Assembly: GCA_944359935.1 (NCBI GenBank) | Contig: CALVTD010000007.1 | Span: 1 to 37,423 of the forward strand | Direction: 5' to 3' | Length of the DNA stretch: 37,423 nucleotides | DNA from: an uncultured Clostridia bacterium | GTDB taxonomy: Bacteria > Bacillota > Clostridia > Christensenellales > UBA1242 | Part shown: positions 8,807-17,516 of the stretch, piece after piece | Numbering within the stretch: the stretch's first letter is position 1 | Layout of the letters: each line of letters begins with the position of its first letter | Notes under the pieces: model-generated | Databases searched by the model: none | What the model saw: the letters and a program-made list of their open reading frames with translations, nothing else | Told to the model about the DNA's origin: nothing | Program-made: the position numbers and the translations under genes

Positions 8807-10505
8807 AATAAACAATAATTTCATCCAATTTTTTGGAAAGGCTTTCTTCTTTAACAAACAGTTTTTCGCCTGTCTGGCGTATGGTGATTTCAACCTGACC
8901 GTTTTCAATGGTTTTTTTTTTTTTTTCAATTCTTACAGGAATGCCCATAAGTTCGCTGTCTGTAAACTTGACGCCTGCCGATGTAAGCCTGTCATCATAC
9001 AGCACTTCAAAATTTTCAGCGGTAAGTTTTTTGTAAAGCCACTCTGCCTTTTCTTTCACCACAGGGTTGTCCAAGCGAATTGGGCAAAGATAGATATGCC
9101 ATGGCGCAACGCTCATTGGCCAAACCAGGCCTTTTTCATCACAATTCTCTTCGGCGATGCTTGCCAGGCATCTGCCAATTCCAATGCCATAACAACCCAT
9201 GATAGGATTGATTGAACTGCCGTCTGGCATATGCACGCTAAGCCCCATTTTTTGAGTGTATCTTGTGCCAAGTTGGAAGATGTTGCCAATTTCGATGCCG
9301 TTTTTTACAAGCAGTTTTGCGCCGCAAACTGGGCATCTGTCGCCCTCTGCAACTTTGGAAATATCAACAAATTTTTCTGGTTTAACATCTCTTGTGATGG
9401 AAACGCCTTGATAGTGATATCCCTCTTTGTTAGCACCAGTAACAAAACTTTCCAGCCCCTCCAAAGACCTGTCAAAATAAATTTCCGCGTTTGGAACATT
9501 CAAGTCTACGCAACCGATGTTACCTTTAACAAGTCCGCTATCCTGCAAATCTTTTATTGCAATTTCGCCGCCGACAAGGTTTTTGAGTTTGGCTTCGTTA
9601 ACCTCTCTATCCCCTCTTAAAAAGGCAATCACAACCCTGTTTTCATCGCCTATAACCGCATAGCAAACCGCTTTTGCAATTTGATTTGGGCGTTTGTTGA
9701 GGTTTGAGCAGACCTCGTCTATGGTTTTAGCCTCACCAGTAAACACCTCTTGCTTAACGCCAAAAATATGGTCGTTTTCAGGCATTTCGCTGGTTGCCAC
9801 ATCAATGTTTGAAGCGCTGTCGCATTCTGGGCAAATTACGATTGTGTCTTCACCGATGTCGGTTAAAAGTTGAAATTCATCTGCAACCTTTCCGCCCATC
9901 ATGCCGCTGTCAGAGTGAACAGCAATCACATTTTTAAGCCCCATTCTATGGAAGATTTTAAAATATGTGTCATACAAGGTTTTGTAATACTCTTCGAGGT
10001 CTTGCTGCGTTGCGTGGAAAGAGTAGGCATCTTTCATCAAAAATTCTCTAACCCTGATTAAGCCTGCCCTCGCCCTTGCCTCATCTCTAAACTTGGTTTG
10101 AATTTGATAAATCATGAAAGGCAGTTGTTCGTAACTTTTAATTGTGCCAAGTGCGGCGTGCACAGCCGCTTCTTCATGCGTCATGCCCAAAACAAGGTCG
10201 TGATTAGAGCGGTCTTTAAAGCGCACAAGTTCCTGGCCGATGGAAGAATATCTTCCGCTTAAATCCCAAAGTTCTCTTGGCATAACAACTGGAAACAAAA
10301 CCTCTTGTCCGCCAACTGCGTCCATCTCTTCGCGAATGATGTCTTGAATTTTTTTGCTAACCCTTTCCGCAGGCGGCATAAAGGTGTAGATGCCGTTTGC
10401 CACTTGTTTTATGTATCCCGCTCTTGAAAGAAATATGTGGCTTTTTGAAGTTGCGTTTGCTGGCGCGTCTTTTAACCTTTCGCCAAGGAGTTTTGATATT
10501 CTCAT
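8805..10505 (-). CDS. proS: Prolyl-tRNA synthetase, bacterial type with editing insertion
   Basis: Class II synthetase charging tRNA-Pro. The 566 aa are full length. Class II motif 1 is near 60-75 (VGGQEVLFPVVMP), motif 2 is FRDEARARAGLIRVREFLMKD near 140, and motif 3 is IMGCYGIGIGRCLASIAEE near 440. The YbaK-like editing insertion lies between motifs 2 and 3 and is flanked by Cys pairs ICPEC and CPVCG. The anticodon domain follows. Near residue 528 four Lys codons form an uninterrupted A15 run on the coding strand (8912-8926), a slippage-prone site. It overlaps xseB by 4 bp (ATGA) and is the last gene of asp23-nusB-xseA-xseB-proS, unlike Bacillus, where proS lies beside polC. Confidence 0.97.
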   Translation of the reverse strand: MRISKLLGERLKDAPANATSKSHIFLSRAGYIKQVANGIYTFMPPAERVSKKIQDIIREEMDAVGGQEVLFPVVMPRELWDLSGRYSSIGQELVRFKDRSNHDLVLGMTHEEAAVHAALGTIKSYEQLPFMIYQIQTKFRDEARARAGLIRVREFLMKDAYSFHATQQDLEEYYKTLYDTYFKIFHRMGLKNVIAVHSDSGMMGGKVADEFQLLTDIGEDTIVICPECDSASNIDVATSEMPENDHIFGVKQEVFTGEAKTIDEVCSNLNKRPNQIAKAVCYAVIGDENRVVIAFLRGDREVNEAKLKNLVGGEIAIKDLQDSGLVKGNIGCVDLNVPNAEIYFDRSLEGLESFVTGANKEGYHYQGVSITRDVKPEKFVDISKVAEGDRCPVCGAKLLVKNGIEIGNIFQLGTRYTQKMGLSVHMPDGSSINPIMGCYGIGIGRCLASIAEENCDEKGLVWPMSVAPWHIYLCPIRLDNPVVKEKAEWLYKKLTAENFEVLYDDRLTSAGVKFTDSELMGIPVRIEKKKKTIENGQVEITIRQTGEKLFVKEESLSKKLDEIIVY

Positions 10506-10708
10506 TCCATCTCCTCCAATTTAAGTTTATCAAGTTCTTTTTTGATTTCAAAGATTTTGCCTTTGGTTACTTTAAGTTCGTTATAGCAAAATTTAATAAG
10601 TTCCATGCCCTCTTCAAAAAGCGAGGTTGCCTGTGAAAGCGGCAGGCTTTGTGAAGACAGTTTCTCTACAATATCACCTAATTTTTGAATTGCAATTTCA
10701 TATGTCAT
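10502..10708 (-). CDS. xseB: Exodeoxyribonuclease VII small subunit
   Basis: Small helical subunit of ExoVII, which degrades single-stranded DNA. The 68 aa have the typical MTYEIAIQKLGDIVEKL start, then LPLSQATSLFEEGMELIKFC. Overlaps both xseA upstream (4 bp) and proS downstream (4 bp), so translation is probably coupled. Confidence 0.94.
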   Translation of the reverse strand: MTYEIAIQKLGDIVEKLSSQSLPLSQATSLFEEGMELIKFCYNELKVTKGKIFEIKKELDKLKLEEME

Positions 10709-11820
10709 TTTTTCACCTCTGTTGGAGTGGCAACAACTTTGCCATCATAAAAATTAACTGTTATGTTTGATTGTAGCACAACTTTTTCAGCCTTGTCAAC
10801 AACTTTGCCCTGCTGCTCAACTTTGGCATATCCGCGCTTTAAAATATCCAAAGGATTTAATTTATTAAGCGAATTTTCAAGCATGCCAAGTTCAAAATTT
10901 TTGTTTGCGACAAAACTGTCTGCAATGTTTTCGAAGGATTTTTGATATTTTTCAAAGATTAAAATTTTGTTGTCGATAAAACGGTTAAGTTGCCCCGCAA
11001 AAGCCCCTACAAGCCTGTCCAGCGCGGTTTTTTGAGCCATTTTGTCATGCGTCAATAATTCTGCCGCGGCGGAAGGTGTTGGTGCGCGAAGGTCGCTTAC
11101 AAAGTCGATTATTGTAAAGTCGGTTTCATGGCCCACAGCACTGACGATAAACTTTTGACAAGCAAAGGTGGCTCTGGCAACAATTTCTGTGTTGTATGCC
11201 GCCAAATCTTCCAACGAGCCTCCGCCTCTTGCAACAATTATGGCGTCAATGGCATCATAATTTGAAAGCAAGTTGATTGCATTTGCAATTTCGGTTTCGG
11301 CGCCGTTGCCTTGAACTTTAACAGGAAAAAGCGCGATGTTGATGGAAGGGTCTCTGCGCCTTGCAATATTGCGAATGTCGTGAATAACAGCGCCCTCTTT
11401 GGAAGTGATTACGCCGATGGTTTTGATGTTCTCGGGTATAGGTTTTTTGCTGTTTGGGTCAAAAAGCCCCTCTTTTTCCAGTTTGTCTTTCATCATCAAA
11501 AATTGGGCATACAAATCTCCCTGCCCCTGCTTTTGAATTTTTTGCACAACAAAACTAAGCCTGCCGCCTTTTATGTAGTAGTTTGGCGAGCCTGTTACTA
11601 TAACCTTATCGCCATCTTTAATTTCTGCCATGATGATTGGCGCAAAACAAACGCAGCCAACTGCCCCGCCCTCATCTTTAAGTGAAAAATAAATTGCGGT
11701 TTTGGAAAGCGACAATCCAAAAACTTCCCCAACAATTTTTATATTGTGGAGAAGTTCTTCCGCATCAAAAATTTGTTTTATATAGGTGTTGTATTGAGTT
11801 ACCGTTAAGGTGTCAAACAT
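10705..11820 (-). CDS. xseA: Exodeoxyribonuclease VII large subunit
   Basis: Catalytic subunit of ExoVII. Residues 1-100 are the OB fold (VTQYNTYIKQIFDAEELLHN), followed by the catalytic core with IGVITSKEGAVIHDI near 138, VARGGGSLEDLAAYN near 200, and VSAVGHETDFTIIDFVSDLRAPTPSAAAEL near 235. The C-terminal coiled coil is short, so the 371 aa fall below the roughly 400-450 usual, though the terminal GYAKVEQQGKVV block is present. I chose ATG 11820 because GGAAGG lies 5 bases upstream; it overlaps nusB by 8 bp. Confidence 0.96.
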   Translation of the reverse strand: MFDTLTVTQYNTYIKQIFDAEELLHNIKIVGEVFGLSLSKTAIYFSLKDEGGAVGCVCFAPIIMAEIKDGDKVIVTGSPNYYIKGGRLSFVVQKIQKQGQGDLYAQFLMMKDKLEKEGLFDPNSKKPIPENIKTIGVITSKEGAVIHDIRNIARRRDPSINIALFPVKVQGNGAETEIANAINLLSNYDAIDAIIVARGGGSLEDLAAYNTEIVARATFACQKFIVSAVGHETDFTIIDFVSDLRAPTPSAAAELLTHDKMAQKTALDRLVGAFAGQLNRFIDNKILIFEKYQKSFENIADSFVANKNFELGMLENSLNKLNPLDILKRGYAKVEQQGKVVDKAEKVVLQSNITVNFYDGKVVATPTEVKK

Positions 11821-12211
11821 TTTCACCTTCCTTAGCGTTATTTTTTATCACACTTGAAAGCACACCGTTTAAAAACTTAGGGCTCTCTGCCGACGAAAAT
11901 ATCTTTGCAATTTCCAGCGCCTCATTGATGGCAACGGCAGGAGGAGTTTTAACGAAATCAATCTCTGTGATAGCCTCGCATAAAAGCGCAAGGTCAACCT
12001 TATGCACTCTGTCAAGGCTGTAACCAACCAGCAGTGAGGATAGTTTTTGCTGTATTTGAGTTTTATGCAACTGATACTGCTCAAAAATCTGCTCTGCAAA
12101 AGGCTTGTCTTTATCTTTAATCTCTTGCCATAACTCCTCATCAAAAGGCTGAGAGTTGAACAGCCTTTCAAAGATAAGTTTAAAAGCAAGAATGCGCGAA
12201 TCTCTTCTCAT
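11813..12211 (-). CDS. nusB: Transcription antitermination factor NusB
   Basis: Helical RNA-binding protein that with NusE binds boxA and supports rRNA antitermination. The 132 aa start MRRDSRILAFKLIFERLF and carry the C-terminal block IDFVKTPPAVAINEALEIAK and SPKFLNGVLSSVI. ATG 12211, with AGGG seven bases upstream, is preferred over the TTG at 12229. The start overlaps no more than the end region of asp23 (stop 12213-12215). Normal length for the family. Confidence 0.95.
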   Translation of the reverse strand: MRRDSRILAFKLIFERLFNSQPFDEELWQEIKDKDKPFAEQIFEQYQLHKTQIQQKLSSLLVGYSLDRVHKVDLALLCEAITEIDFVKTPPAVAINEALEIAKIFSSAESPKFLNGVLSSVIKNNAKEGENV

Positions 12212-12212
12212 A

Positions 12213-12584
12213 TCACATCCCTGCATCAATTCTGTCGCAGATTACATCCATAACATGCACGCTGATGTTGGATGCTTTCATTTCAACCATGCTTGACAAA
12301 TTGTTTTTAATGTTTTCCTGAATGCGATATGCCAAATCTGGCACGGACTCACCAATATACACATCAACATACACATCTATTTTAAGTGTGCCGTTTGCCT
12401 CAAAATTGATTTTTACGCCTTCATAGTCGCCCTTGGCAAACAACTTTTGATACCAAGGCAGGCTGGAATTAGAAAGCCTTGCCACGCCTTTAATCTCCTT
12501 GGTGGCAAGGTTTACTATTGAATACAAAATGTTTTTATCGCAGGTTATTTTTCCGTCTTGATTATAGAGTTTTGTGTCAGCCAT
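12213..12584 (-). CDS. Asp23/Gls24-family envelope protein, YqhY type
   Basis: Asp23-family protein of 123 aa with the family order: YSIVNLATKEIKGVARL (about 25-41), a central IDVYVDVYIGESVPDLAYRIQENI near 70-93, and ISVHVMDVICD near 105. The position between spoIIIAH and nusB matches yqhY in Bacillus, which is linked to control of acetyl-CoA carboxylase; here accB and accC are absent from the locus. First gene of a transcript from the 12629-12659 promoter. Confidence 0.92.
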   Translation of the reverse strand: MADTKLYNQDGKITCDKNILYSIVNLATKEIKGVARLSNSSLPWYQKLFAKGDYEGVKINFEANGTLKIDVYVDVYIGESVPDLAYRIQENIKNNLSSMVEMKASNISVHVMDVICDRIDAGM

Positions 12585-12628
12585 ATTCTCTCCTGTTAAT
12601 GCCTGTAAGGCACAATTTCCATAATCAA

Positions 12629-12659
12629 ATTATATCACACTTAAAATGCTTTTGTCCAA
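12629..12659 (-). promoter_or_regulatory. Promoter of asp23-nusB-xseA-xseB-proS
   Basis: Minus-strand TATAAT (12634-12629), preceded by TGA as an extended -10. The -35 is weaker: TGGACA (12658-12653) at 18 bp or TTGGAC at 19 bp. It separates housekeeping genes from the sporulation operon. Confidence 0.65.
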
Positions 12660-13127
12660 TCATTCAACAGGAATAATTTTAATATTTTTAAGATCTGTGC
12701 CAAGATGTTCTTGAACAACATCAACAATTTGAGTTACTTCTGCTTCGGTGAGAGTGTCTGCATCCACCAAAACGTTTACATTTGAAGTTGACATTGTGAT
12801 TACGCAGTCGTTAAATCCAAGCCCTTTAATAAGCCCTTCAACAACAAGTTCGGTGTCCATTTGCTCAATAAGTGCTTGCCTTGCTTCATTGGCGGCTTGA
12901 ACTGCTTCTGCTGTGGAGTCTGGGCTTTCTGCAATTGCTTGATAGTAAAGCAGTTCTTGGTCGCGCCTAGATTCTCTATCTTCACGATAGGATGCGAAAT
13001 AACTTGCCGTTGTGGTTTGTGTAGGCACGTCTTGGGCGGAATTGTTTAGCGCTATGTTAAGATAACCCGTTACGCCTAACAGCACAACCATAACTGCGAG
13101 AATAATAATTTTTGTTCTTTTTTTCAT
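12660..13127 (-). CDS. spoIIIAH: Stage III sporulation protein AH
   Basis: Mother-cell side component of the channel between mother cell and forespore; its extracytoplasmic ring-building domain binds SpoIIQ. The 155 aa (shorter than the Bacillus form) have one N-terminal membrane helix (8-27), a helical region with ASYFASYREDRESRRDQELLYYQ near 45, and the ring-building domain GLGFNDCVITMSTSNVNVLV near 105, ending LKNIKIIPVE. Last gene of spoIIIA. Confidence 0.95.
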   Translation of the reverse strand: MKKRTKIIILAVMVVLLGVTGYLNIALNNSAQDVPTQTTTASYFASYREDRESRRDQELLYYQAIAESPDSTAEAVQAANEARQALIEQMDTELVVEGLIKGLGFNDCVITMSTSNVNVLVDADTLTEAEVTQIVDVVQEHLGTDLKNIKIIPVE

Positions 13128-13141
13128 AATAAAAACTCCTT

Positions 13142-13672
13142 TTAAACTCTTGTTAAGATTGTTATATCTTCATTTGCAACATCTATCACTGTTTGGATGG
13201 CAGTGATAAGATTAACCTTGACTGAAATGTCATCGGCGCCAGTGGCAGAGACAAGCACTCCGTTAATTTCGGGATAGATTTCCTTAACCAGCACAGGTTC
13301 TCCTGAAACCAGAATGATTGTGCTTGTTGTGGTTGTTCCCGAAGAAGTTTCCCTAATCTCTTCCTCTGTGGCGTAGACATACTCAAATCCGCTGCCAAGG
13401 GTTACCAGCACACTAACCTCTCCCGCACCCTTAACTTGCGACAAAACATTTTCAAGTTTGCTCTCCAAGTTGCTCGCATAAGCCTCGGCGCTGGAAGTTA
13501 TCACGCTCTGCTGCCCTTCATCCTGATTGTTTGAGGATGGAGAGCGAATGAAAAGGAAGTAACACAAAACCAAAACAAATGCAAGCAAGATGGCCAGTCC
13601 TATTTGCAGTTTGCGGTTGGTTTTGATGTTTTCGGTAAACTTTTTCAAGTAGTCATAAAACTTACCTTTCAA
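13142..13672 (-). CDS. spoIIIAG: Stage III sporulation protein AG
   Basis: Forms a large ring of the feeding-tube channel. The 176 aa have a membrane helix near 26-44 (GLAILLAFVLVLCYFLFI), an N-terminal cytoplasmic segment, then SNLESKLENVLSQVKGAGEVSVLVTLGSG in the ring domain and a C-terminal SVKVNLITAIQTVIDV. The start is TTG 13672, because GGAGGT lies five bases upstream; the frame open up to 13735 has no ribosome site. It overlaps spoIIIAF by 11 bp. Confidence 0.93.
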   Translation of the reverse strand: MKGKFYDYLKKFTENIKTNRKLQIGLAILLAFVLVLCYFLFIRSPSSNNQDEGQQSVITSSAEAYASNLESKLENVLSQVKGAGEVSVLVTLGSGFEYVYATEEEIRETSSGTTTTSTIILVSGEPVLVKEIYPEINGVLVSATGADDISVKVNLITAIQTVIDVANEDITILTRV

Positions 13673-14162
13673 AATGCACCTCCGCCTCATCGACATCTGC
13701 ACGAGAGAGAATGATTTGTAATATTTCTTTCTCAATGTCTAAAATATTTGTATGTTGAGCCTGGTCAGTTATGACTAAATTTGATAGTTCGACATAAATC
13801 GCGCTAACTTTAAACTGCGTGGCATAGTTATCACTGGAAACAGAAACCACCACATTTTCATATCCGCTTTGCCTAATTTGGTTTGATATGTCATTTTGCA
13901 AAGCCTCAGTTTTGTAAACATTCATTTGATAGATATAGTCCTCCTGCAATTCATATTCTTCACTCAGTGAGATGTTTGAGAAATCAAAATTCTTTCCCAC
14001 CAAACTTGGCAGCGGCGCAATTATAACCAGCATAATGATAAAGGAGAATATGCCGCGAATATATTTGTTAAGTTGCCCTTCCGGCAAAATAAGTTCCACA
14101 ATCACTGACAGGCTGACAACCCCAGCAATGGAAAGCACCCAGCCAGATATTGAACTGAACAT
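13662..14162 (-). CDS. spoIIIAF: Stage III sporulation protein AF
   Basis: Membrane component of the SpoIIIA-SpoIIQ channel. The 166 aa have two N-terminal helices (about 7-25 and 33-53: MLVIIAPLP), then an extracytoplasmic ring-like domain ending in EILQIILSRADVDEAEVHFER. Identified mainly by position and the helix pattern. The start has GGAGG upstream, 12 bp after spoIIIAE. Confidence 0.9.
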   Translation of the reverse strand: MFSSISGWVLSIAGVVSLSVIVELILPEGQLNKYIRGIFSFIIMLVIIAPLPSLVGKNFDFSNISLSEEYELQEDYIYQMNVYKTEALQNDISNQIRQSGYENVVVSVSSDNYATQFKVSAIYVELSNLVITDQAQHTNILDIEKEILQIILSRADVDEAEVHFER

Positions 14163-14174
14163 ATCCTCCCTCCT

Positions 14175-15386
14175 TTATAGAATGTTTGCGCTGCACATAA
14201 CAAGTCCGGTTAAGATTACATACATGAACGACACTGCCACAATCATGGAAATAAGCATGGTCATATTTTTGGAAAGCGTGTTTACAAAGGATGCGATTTT
14301 GCCATCGCCCAGCGGCTCTATAATCCCCGCCATAAGTTTTAGAGCCAGCATAAACACAATAAGTTGAATGATTGGCGCTAAGATTGTGCCAGCAAGCAGC
14401 AACAGCCCGCATGCGCCCACTGCATTTTTGATAAGGCTGGACGAAGCAAGCACAATATAAAAGCCGTCCGAAATATATGAGCCCACAATTGGAATATAAC
14501 TTTTAATTGCAAATTTGGCAGTTTTGATGGATAAGCCGTCTATTGACCCCGCCGTTATGCCCTGTATGGATGCAAAACCTATAAACACTGTAAATATCAG
14601 ACCTATCACCCACTTGAACATGGAATTTAAGAACCCAATTAATTTGTCAAGTTTAACATTGTTGGAAAGATTGCTCACCAGCGACAGCACCGTTGAAATT
14701 AAAAACAGCGGCATCAAGAAAACCGTAAAAATGTTTATAATCACACTTGCAAGAAGCGCCATTGCGGGCTGATAAACCGAAACAGAAACCGTTCCGCCCA
14801 CCGCTGTAAGCATGGTTAAAAGTATTGGGAAGATTGCGTCCATCTGCGCTTTTATTGAGCCGATGGTGTCTGTGGTTATTGTTATCATCTTCATAACTAT
14901 GGTGAAAATCAAAATCACCACAACGCCGTATGTTACAAAGTGAATAACCGAGCCAATGCTTTTTCCGTTTAAATTAGGTTTTAAGTTTTGTATCATCCCT
15001 CCCAAAATTGCCACCGCAATCACGGTTGCAATAATGGGCAGAAATGAGAGCAGATTGTCAAATATTAAGTTTAGTATTGCCTCCCACACCGACGTGGAAT
15101 CTTCGGCAAAATCTCCGTTTATGATGGAGGCAAGTTTTTCTATAAAACTTTGCCCGCCAAACAGGTCGTCAGCGTTTTGGGAGTTGTTTAAGATGTCTTC
15201 AAGCTGCCCAAGGTCTAAGTCGCCAAGTTGGTCCTCCACGCTGTCCTCAATTTGGTCTTCCAAACTTTCGTCTGCGGCATCAGCATAGCAAGTTGAGGCG
15301 GAGGCGCTGGAAAAATCGGCTAAGCCAATTAGTGGGGATAAAGTTAAAATCAACAGCGCGCTTATAATTAAAAACGCCTTTTTCAT
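14175..15386 (-). CDS. spoIIIAE: Stage III sporulation protein AE
   Basis: Polytopic membrane protein of the mother cell-forespore channel. The 403 aa have a signal-like N-terminus (KKAFLIISALLILTLSPLIG), an acidic soluble stretch around 35-90, then about eight hydrophobic segments with family features MPLFLISTVLSLVSNLS near 220, IPIVGSYISDGFYIVLASSSLIKNAVG near 290, and LKLMAGIIEPLGD near 345. Full length. The start overlaps spoIIIAD by 4 bp (ATGA). Confidence 0.96.
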   Translation of the reverse strand: MKKAFLIISALLILTLSPLIGLADFSSASASTCYADAADESLEDQIEDSVEDQLGDLDLGQLEDILNNSQNADDLFGGQSFIEKLASIINGDFAEDSTSVWEAILNLIFDNLLSFLPIIATVIAVAILGGMIQNLKPNLNGKSIGSVIHFVTYGVVVILIFTIVMKMITITTDTIGSIKAQMDAIFPILLTMLTAVGGTVSVSVYQPAMALLASVIINIFTVFLMPLFLISTVLSLVSNLSNNVKLDKLIGFLNSMFKWVIGLIFTVFIGFASIQGITAGSIDGLSIKTAKFAIKSYIPIVGSYISDGFYIVLASSSLIKNAVGACGLLLLAGTILAPIIQLIVFMLALKLMAGIIEPLGDGKIASFVNTLSKNMTMLISMIVAVSFMYVILTGLVMCSANIL

Positions 15387-15775
15387 GTTGGCAACAACTC
15401 CATAACAATGCTTAAAATGCTTGTGATAATTGGAAGCGCCATAACCAAAATCACCACCTTGCCGCCCAGCAGAACTTTATCCCCCAGCCCTGAACTGCCG
15501 GTGTCGGCACATAAACTTGCAGTGAATTCTGTAAGATAGCCCACGCCAATAATTTTAAAAACAAGTGAAAGCAAATTTGAATCTATGCCGGTTTGGTTTG
15601 CAATGGAACTTATCAGGTTTATGGCTGTGGCAAGAGACGAGAGAATCATCACCAAAATAATCACGCCACCCACCATGGAAATAAGCATAGCAAAATCACT
15701 GCGCACTGGTTTGATAATCAGCGCCGCAATGCATGTTATAAGGCCAACGCCAATGATTTTGAAGATTATATCCAT
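15383..15775 (-). CDS. spoIIIAD: Stage III sporulation protein AD
   Basis: Small membrane protein, 130 aa, four hydrophobic helices. Family motifs are IIGVGLITCIAALIIKPVRSDFAMLISMVGG, FKIIGVGYLTEFTASLCADTGSSGLGDKVLLGGKV and a final helix VMALPIITSILSIV. Lies 28 bp after spoIIIAC. Confidence 0.96.
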   Translation of the reverse strand: MDIIFKIIGVGLITCIAALIIKPVRSDFAMLISMVGGVIILVMILSSLATAINLISSIANQTGIDSNLLSLVFKIIGVGYLTEFTASLCADTGSSGLGDKVLLGGKVVILVMALPIITSILSIVMELLPT

Positions 15776-15803
15776 GCGCCATCCCCTTTAAAATTTGCTT
15801 GCT

Positions 15804-16004
15804 TTAACCAAAATCGAACATCGTTTGAATTGTGCCAAACAGGTCGCCAATCAAACTCAGCACCATAATAATCACAACAACAAGCCCAGCCAGAGTTGCA
15901 AAAGTGCCAATTTCGTCCTTGCCAGCCTGTTTTAAAATTTGAGTTACAACTGCTGTTATAAGGCCGATTGCTGCTATTTTAAAAATTATTTCAACGCCAT
16001 CCAT
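15804..16004 (-). CDS. spoIIIAC: Stage III sporulation protein AC
   Basis: Membrane protein of 66 aa with two helices: IIFKIAAIGLITAVVTQILKQ and FATLAGLVVVIIMVLSLI, separated by AGKDEIG, the family pattern. Paralogous to the N-terminal half of SpoIIIAD. Preceded by GGAGG. Confidence 0.96.
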   Translation of the reverse strand: MDGVEIIFKIAAIGLITAVVTQILKQAGKDEIGTFATLAGLVVVIIMVLSLIGDLFGTIQTMFDFG

Positions 16005-16014
16005 AACTGCCTCC

Positions 16015-16509
16015 TTATAACAAAATTACAACTATGAAAAGCCCAGCAATAAAGCCTAGTTTTAGCGAAAGAGAGCCATACTTTTTGTTTTCGCTTGCGC
16101 ACTTAGTAAGGTTTTCATCAAAGCGTTTTACAAAGTTTTGAATTTCTTTGCTTTGGCCAAGCACGTCACTTCTTCCCAGACTTTTGAAAAACAAAAACAC
16201 CATTTCTTTTTCCTCTGGTTTTAAAACCGGACAGTTTTTAAACAGCGCCTCTTGCGTTAATTCTTCGCTGCCAGAAAGATAGTTTAAGAAGTTTTTATCC
16301 AGGCCAAAAAGGTTGCGCTTGGTTTTCTCGTCCATGCCTTCAATCAGTTTTTTAAGGCGCTCACGCGAAAAGTTTATCTCCACATCCAATTTTTGCGCGA
16401 ACATGATAAGTGCCGTGTAAAACTGCACCCTCTTTTTGTATTTCATGGAGAAGAGATAACCTATCGCCACGCATATTCCAAACAAAACTGCAATAATCAC
16501 CCATTTCAT
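16015..16509 (-). CDS. spoIIIAB: Stage III sporulation protein AB
   Basis: The 164-aa protein has membrane helices at both ends (about 2-21 and 146-163: LGFIAGLFIVVILL) flanking a soluble helical domain with LDVEINFSRERLKKLIEG near 46. SpoIIIAB shares its fold with GspF-like secretion platform proteins (family knowledge). Starts 1 bp from the end of spoIIIAA. Confidence 0.95.
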   Translation of the reverse strand: MKWVIIAVLFGICVAIGYLFSMKYKKRVQFYTALIMFAQKLDVEINFSRERLKKLIEGMDEKTKRNLFGLDKNFLNYLSGSEELTQEALFKNCPVLKPEEKEMVFLFFKSLGRSDVLGQSKEIQNFVKRFDENLTKCASENKKYGSLSLKLGFIAGLFIVVILL

Positions 16510-16510
16510 T

Positions 16511-17413
16511 TCACCACCTCATCATCCTGCTAAAATTTTCGTCATATATGCCTTCAAGAGTTCCCGGCCCTTCACGCATGGAAAACACCACATATCTTTT
16601 AAAAACGTTTTCGTCAATAAGTTCTTTAAACGCAGCCTTTTGCAAAAAACTTTCAATGCTGTCGCTGTGAGTTGATGCCAAAATTCTCACGCCGCAGTTG
16701 CTTGCAAACTTCACAGCCTCCACATCTTCCCATTCGCTTAATTCGTCGGTTACAATTATGTTTGGAGCAAGCGAACGGATGCCGTTTTCAAAACCAATTT
16801 TTTTGCTTGCAAAACTTATGATGTCGGCATAATTGCCAAGCCCTCTGCCGATGTTGAGTTCGCCTCTTTCATCCAACCCTAGAGCGTTGTACGGCATGTT
16901 TCTTTCCGATAGTTGATAAACAAAATCTCTTAAAAAGGTTGTTTTGCCTGCGCCTGGCGGCGAAATAATCAGCGTGTTTAGCACGCCGTCTGGCTTGACT
17001 ATGCAGGAATATGCTTTAAGTGAGCAGTTTCTGACCTCATGCGGAATTCTTATGTTAACAGACGAAAAGCCGGTCATGGTTTTAACCACTCCGCCTTCTT
17101 CCACCACATTGCCTGTAATGCCAATTCGAATGCCATTTGGCGTTGCGATATACCCTTTTTTAATCTGTTCGTTGACAGAGTAAATGGAGCATTCGCTTGC
17201 CCTAAACACAACCTCTTCAATCATTGAAGAAGTGGCAAACATTGCTTCGTTATAACTTCGCGTTCTGCCGTTTTCACTTAAAAAATATTTCTGCCCCATC
17301 TGCGACAAAAGAATGGGCTTGTCCGCTCGCAGCCTAATTTCATTTAAACTGGATAGCCCCACTTTGTTTTTGATTGGCAATAGCACGCTGTCAGGCAAAA
17401 TTCCATCAAGCAT
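16511..17413 (-). CDS. spoIIIAA: Stage III sporulation protein AA, secretion-type ATPase
   Basis: Putative ATPase powering the SpoIIIA-SpoIIQ channel. The 300 aa contain an N-terminal domain (EIRLRADKPILL near 25; RASECSIYSVNEQIKKGYIA near 71), Walker A SPPGAGKTTFLRD at 151-163, LGLDERGEL near 178, the Walker B region APNIIVTDELSEWED near 215, and ILASTHSDS near 246. First gene of the operon, with AGGAGG eight bases before the ATG. In Bacillus the operon is transcribed by sigma-E. Confidence 0.97.
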   Translation of the reverse strand: MLDGILPDSVLLPIKNKVGLSSLNEIRLRADKPILLSQMGQKYFLSENGRTRSYNEAMFATSSMIEEVVFRASECSIYSVNEQIKKGYIATPNGIRIGITGNVVEEGGVVKTMTGFSSVNIRIPHEVRNCSLKAYSCIVKPDGVLNTLIISPPGAGKTTFLRDFVYQLSERNMPYNALGLDERGELNIGRGLGNYADIISFASKKIGFENGIRSLAPNIIVTDELSEWEDVEAVKFASNCGVRILASTHSDSIESFLQKAAFKELIDENVFKRYVVFSMREGPGTLEGIYDENFSRMMRW

Positions 17414-17471
17414 AAACGCCTCCTAGAAGAATATATGAGGCGCCGTTAAAGTGTAATGTCGCGAAAAAATA

Positions 17472-17503
17472 CGAAAAAAAAAGAACGCAATCTTTGCGTT
17501 CTT
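17472..17503 (-). terminator. Intrinsic terminator of efp
   Basis: Perfect 10-bp stem AAGAACGCAA/TTGCGTTCTT (17494-17503 with 17481-17490), 3-nt loop, and nine T residues on the minus strand in total. It separates efp from the sporulation operon. Confidence 0.92.
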
Positions 17504-17516
17504 AAAATAATTTATA

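Noticed and set aside
17450..17474. Sigma-E promoter for spoIIIAA (minus-strand TCGTATT and ATTACACT).
   Set aside because: Both elements resemble sigma-E boxes, but the spacer is only about 10 bp instead of roughly 13-15, so I do not list it as a feature. The operon must still have a sporulation promoter near here.
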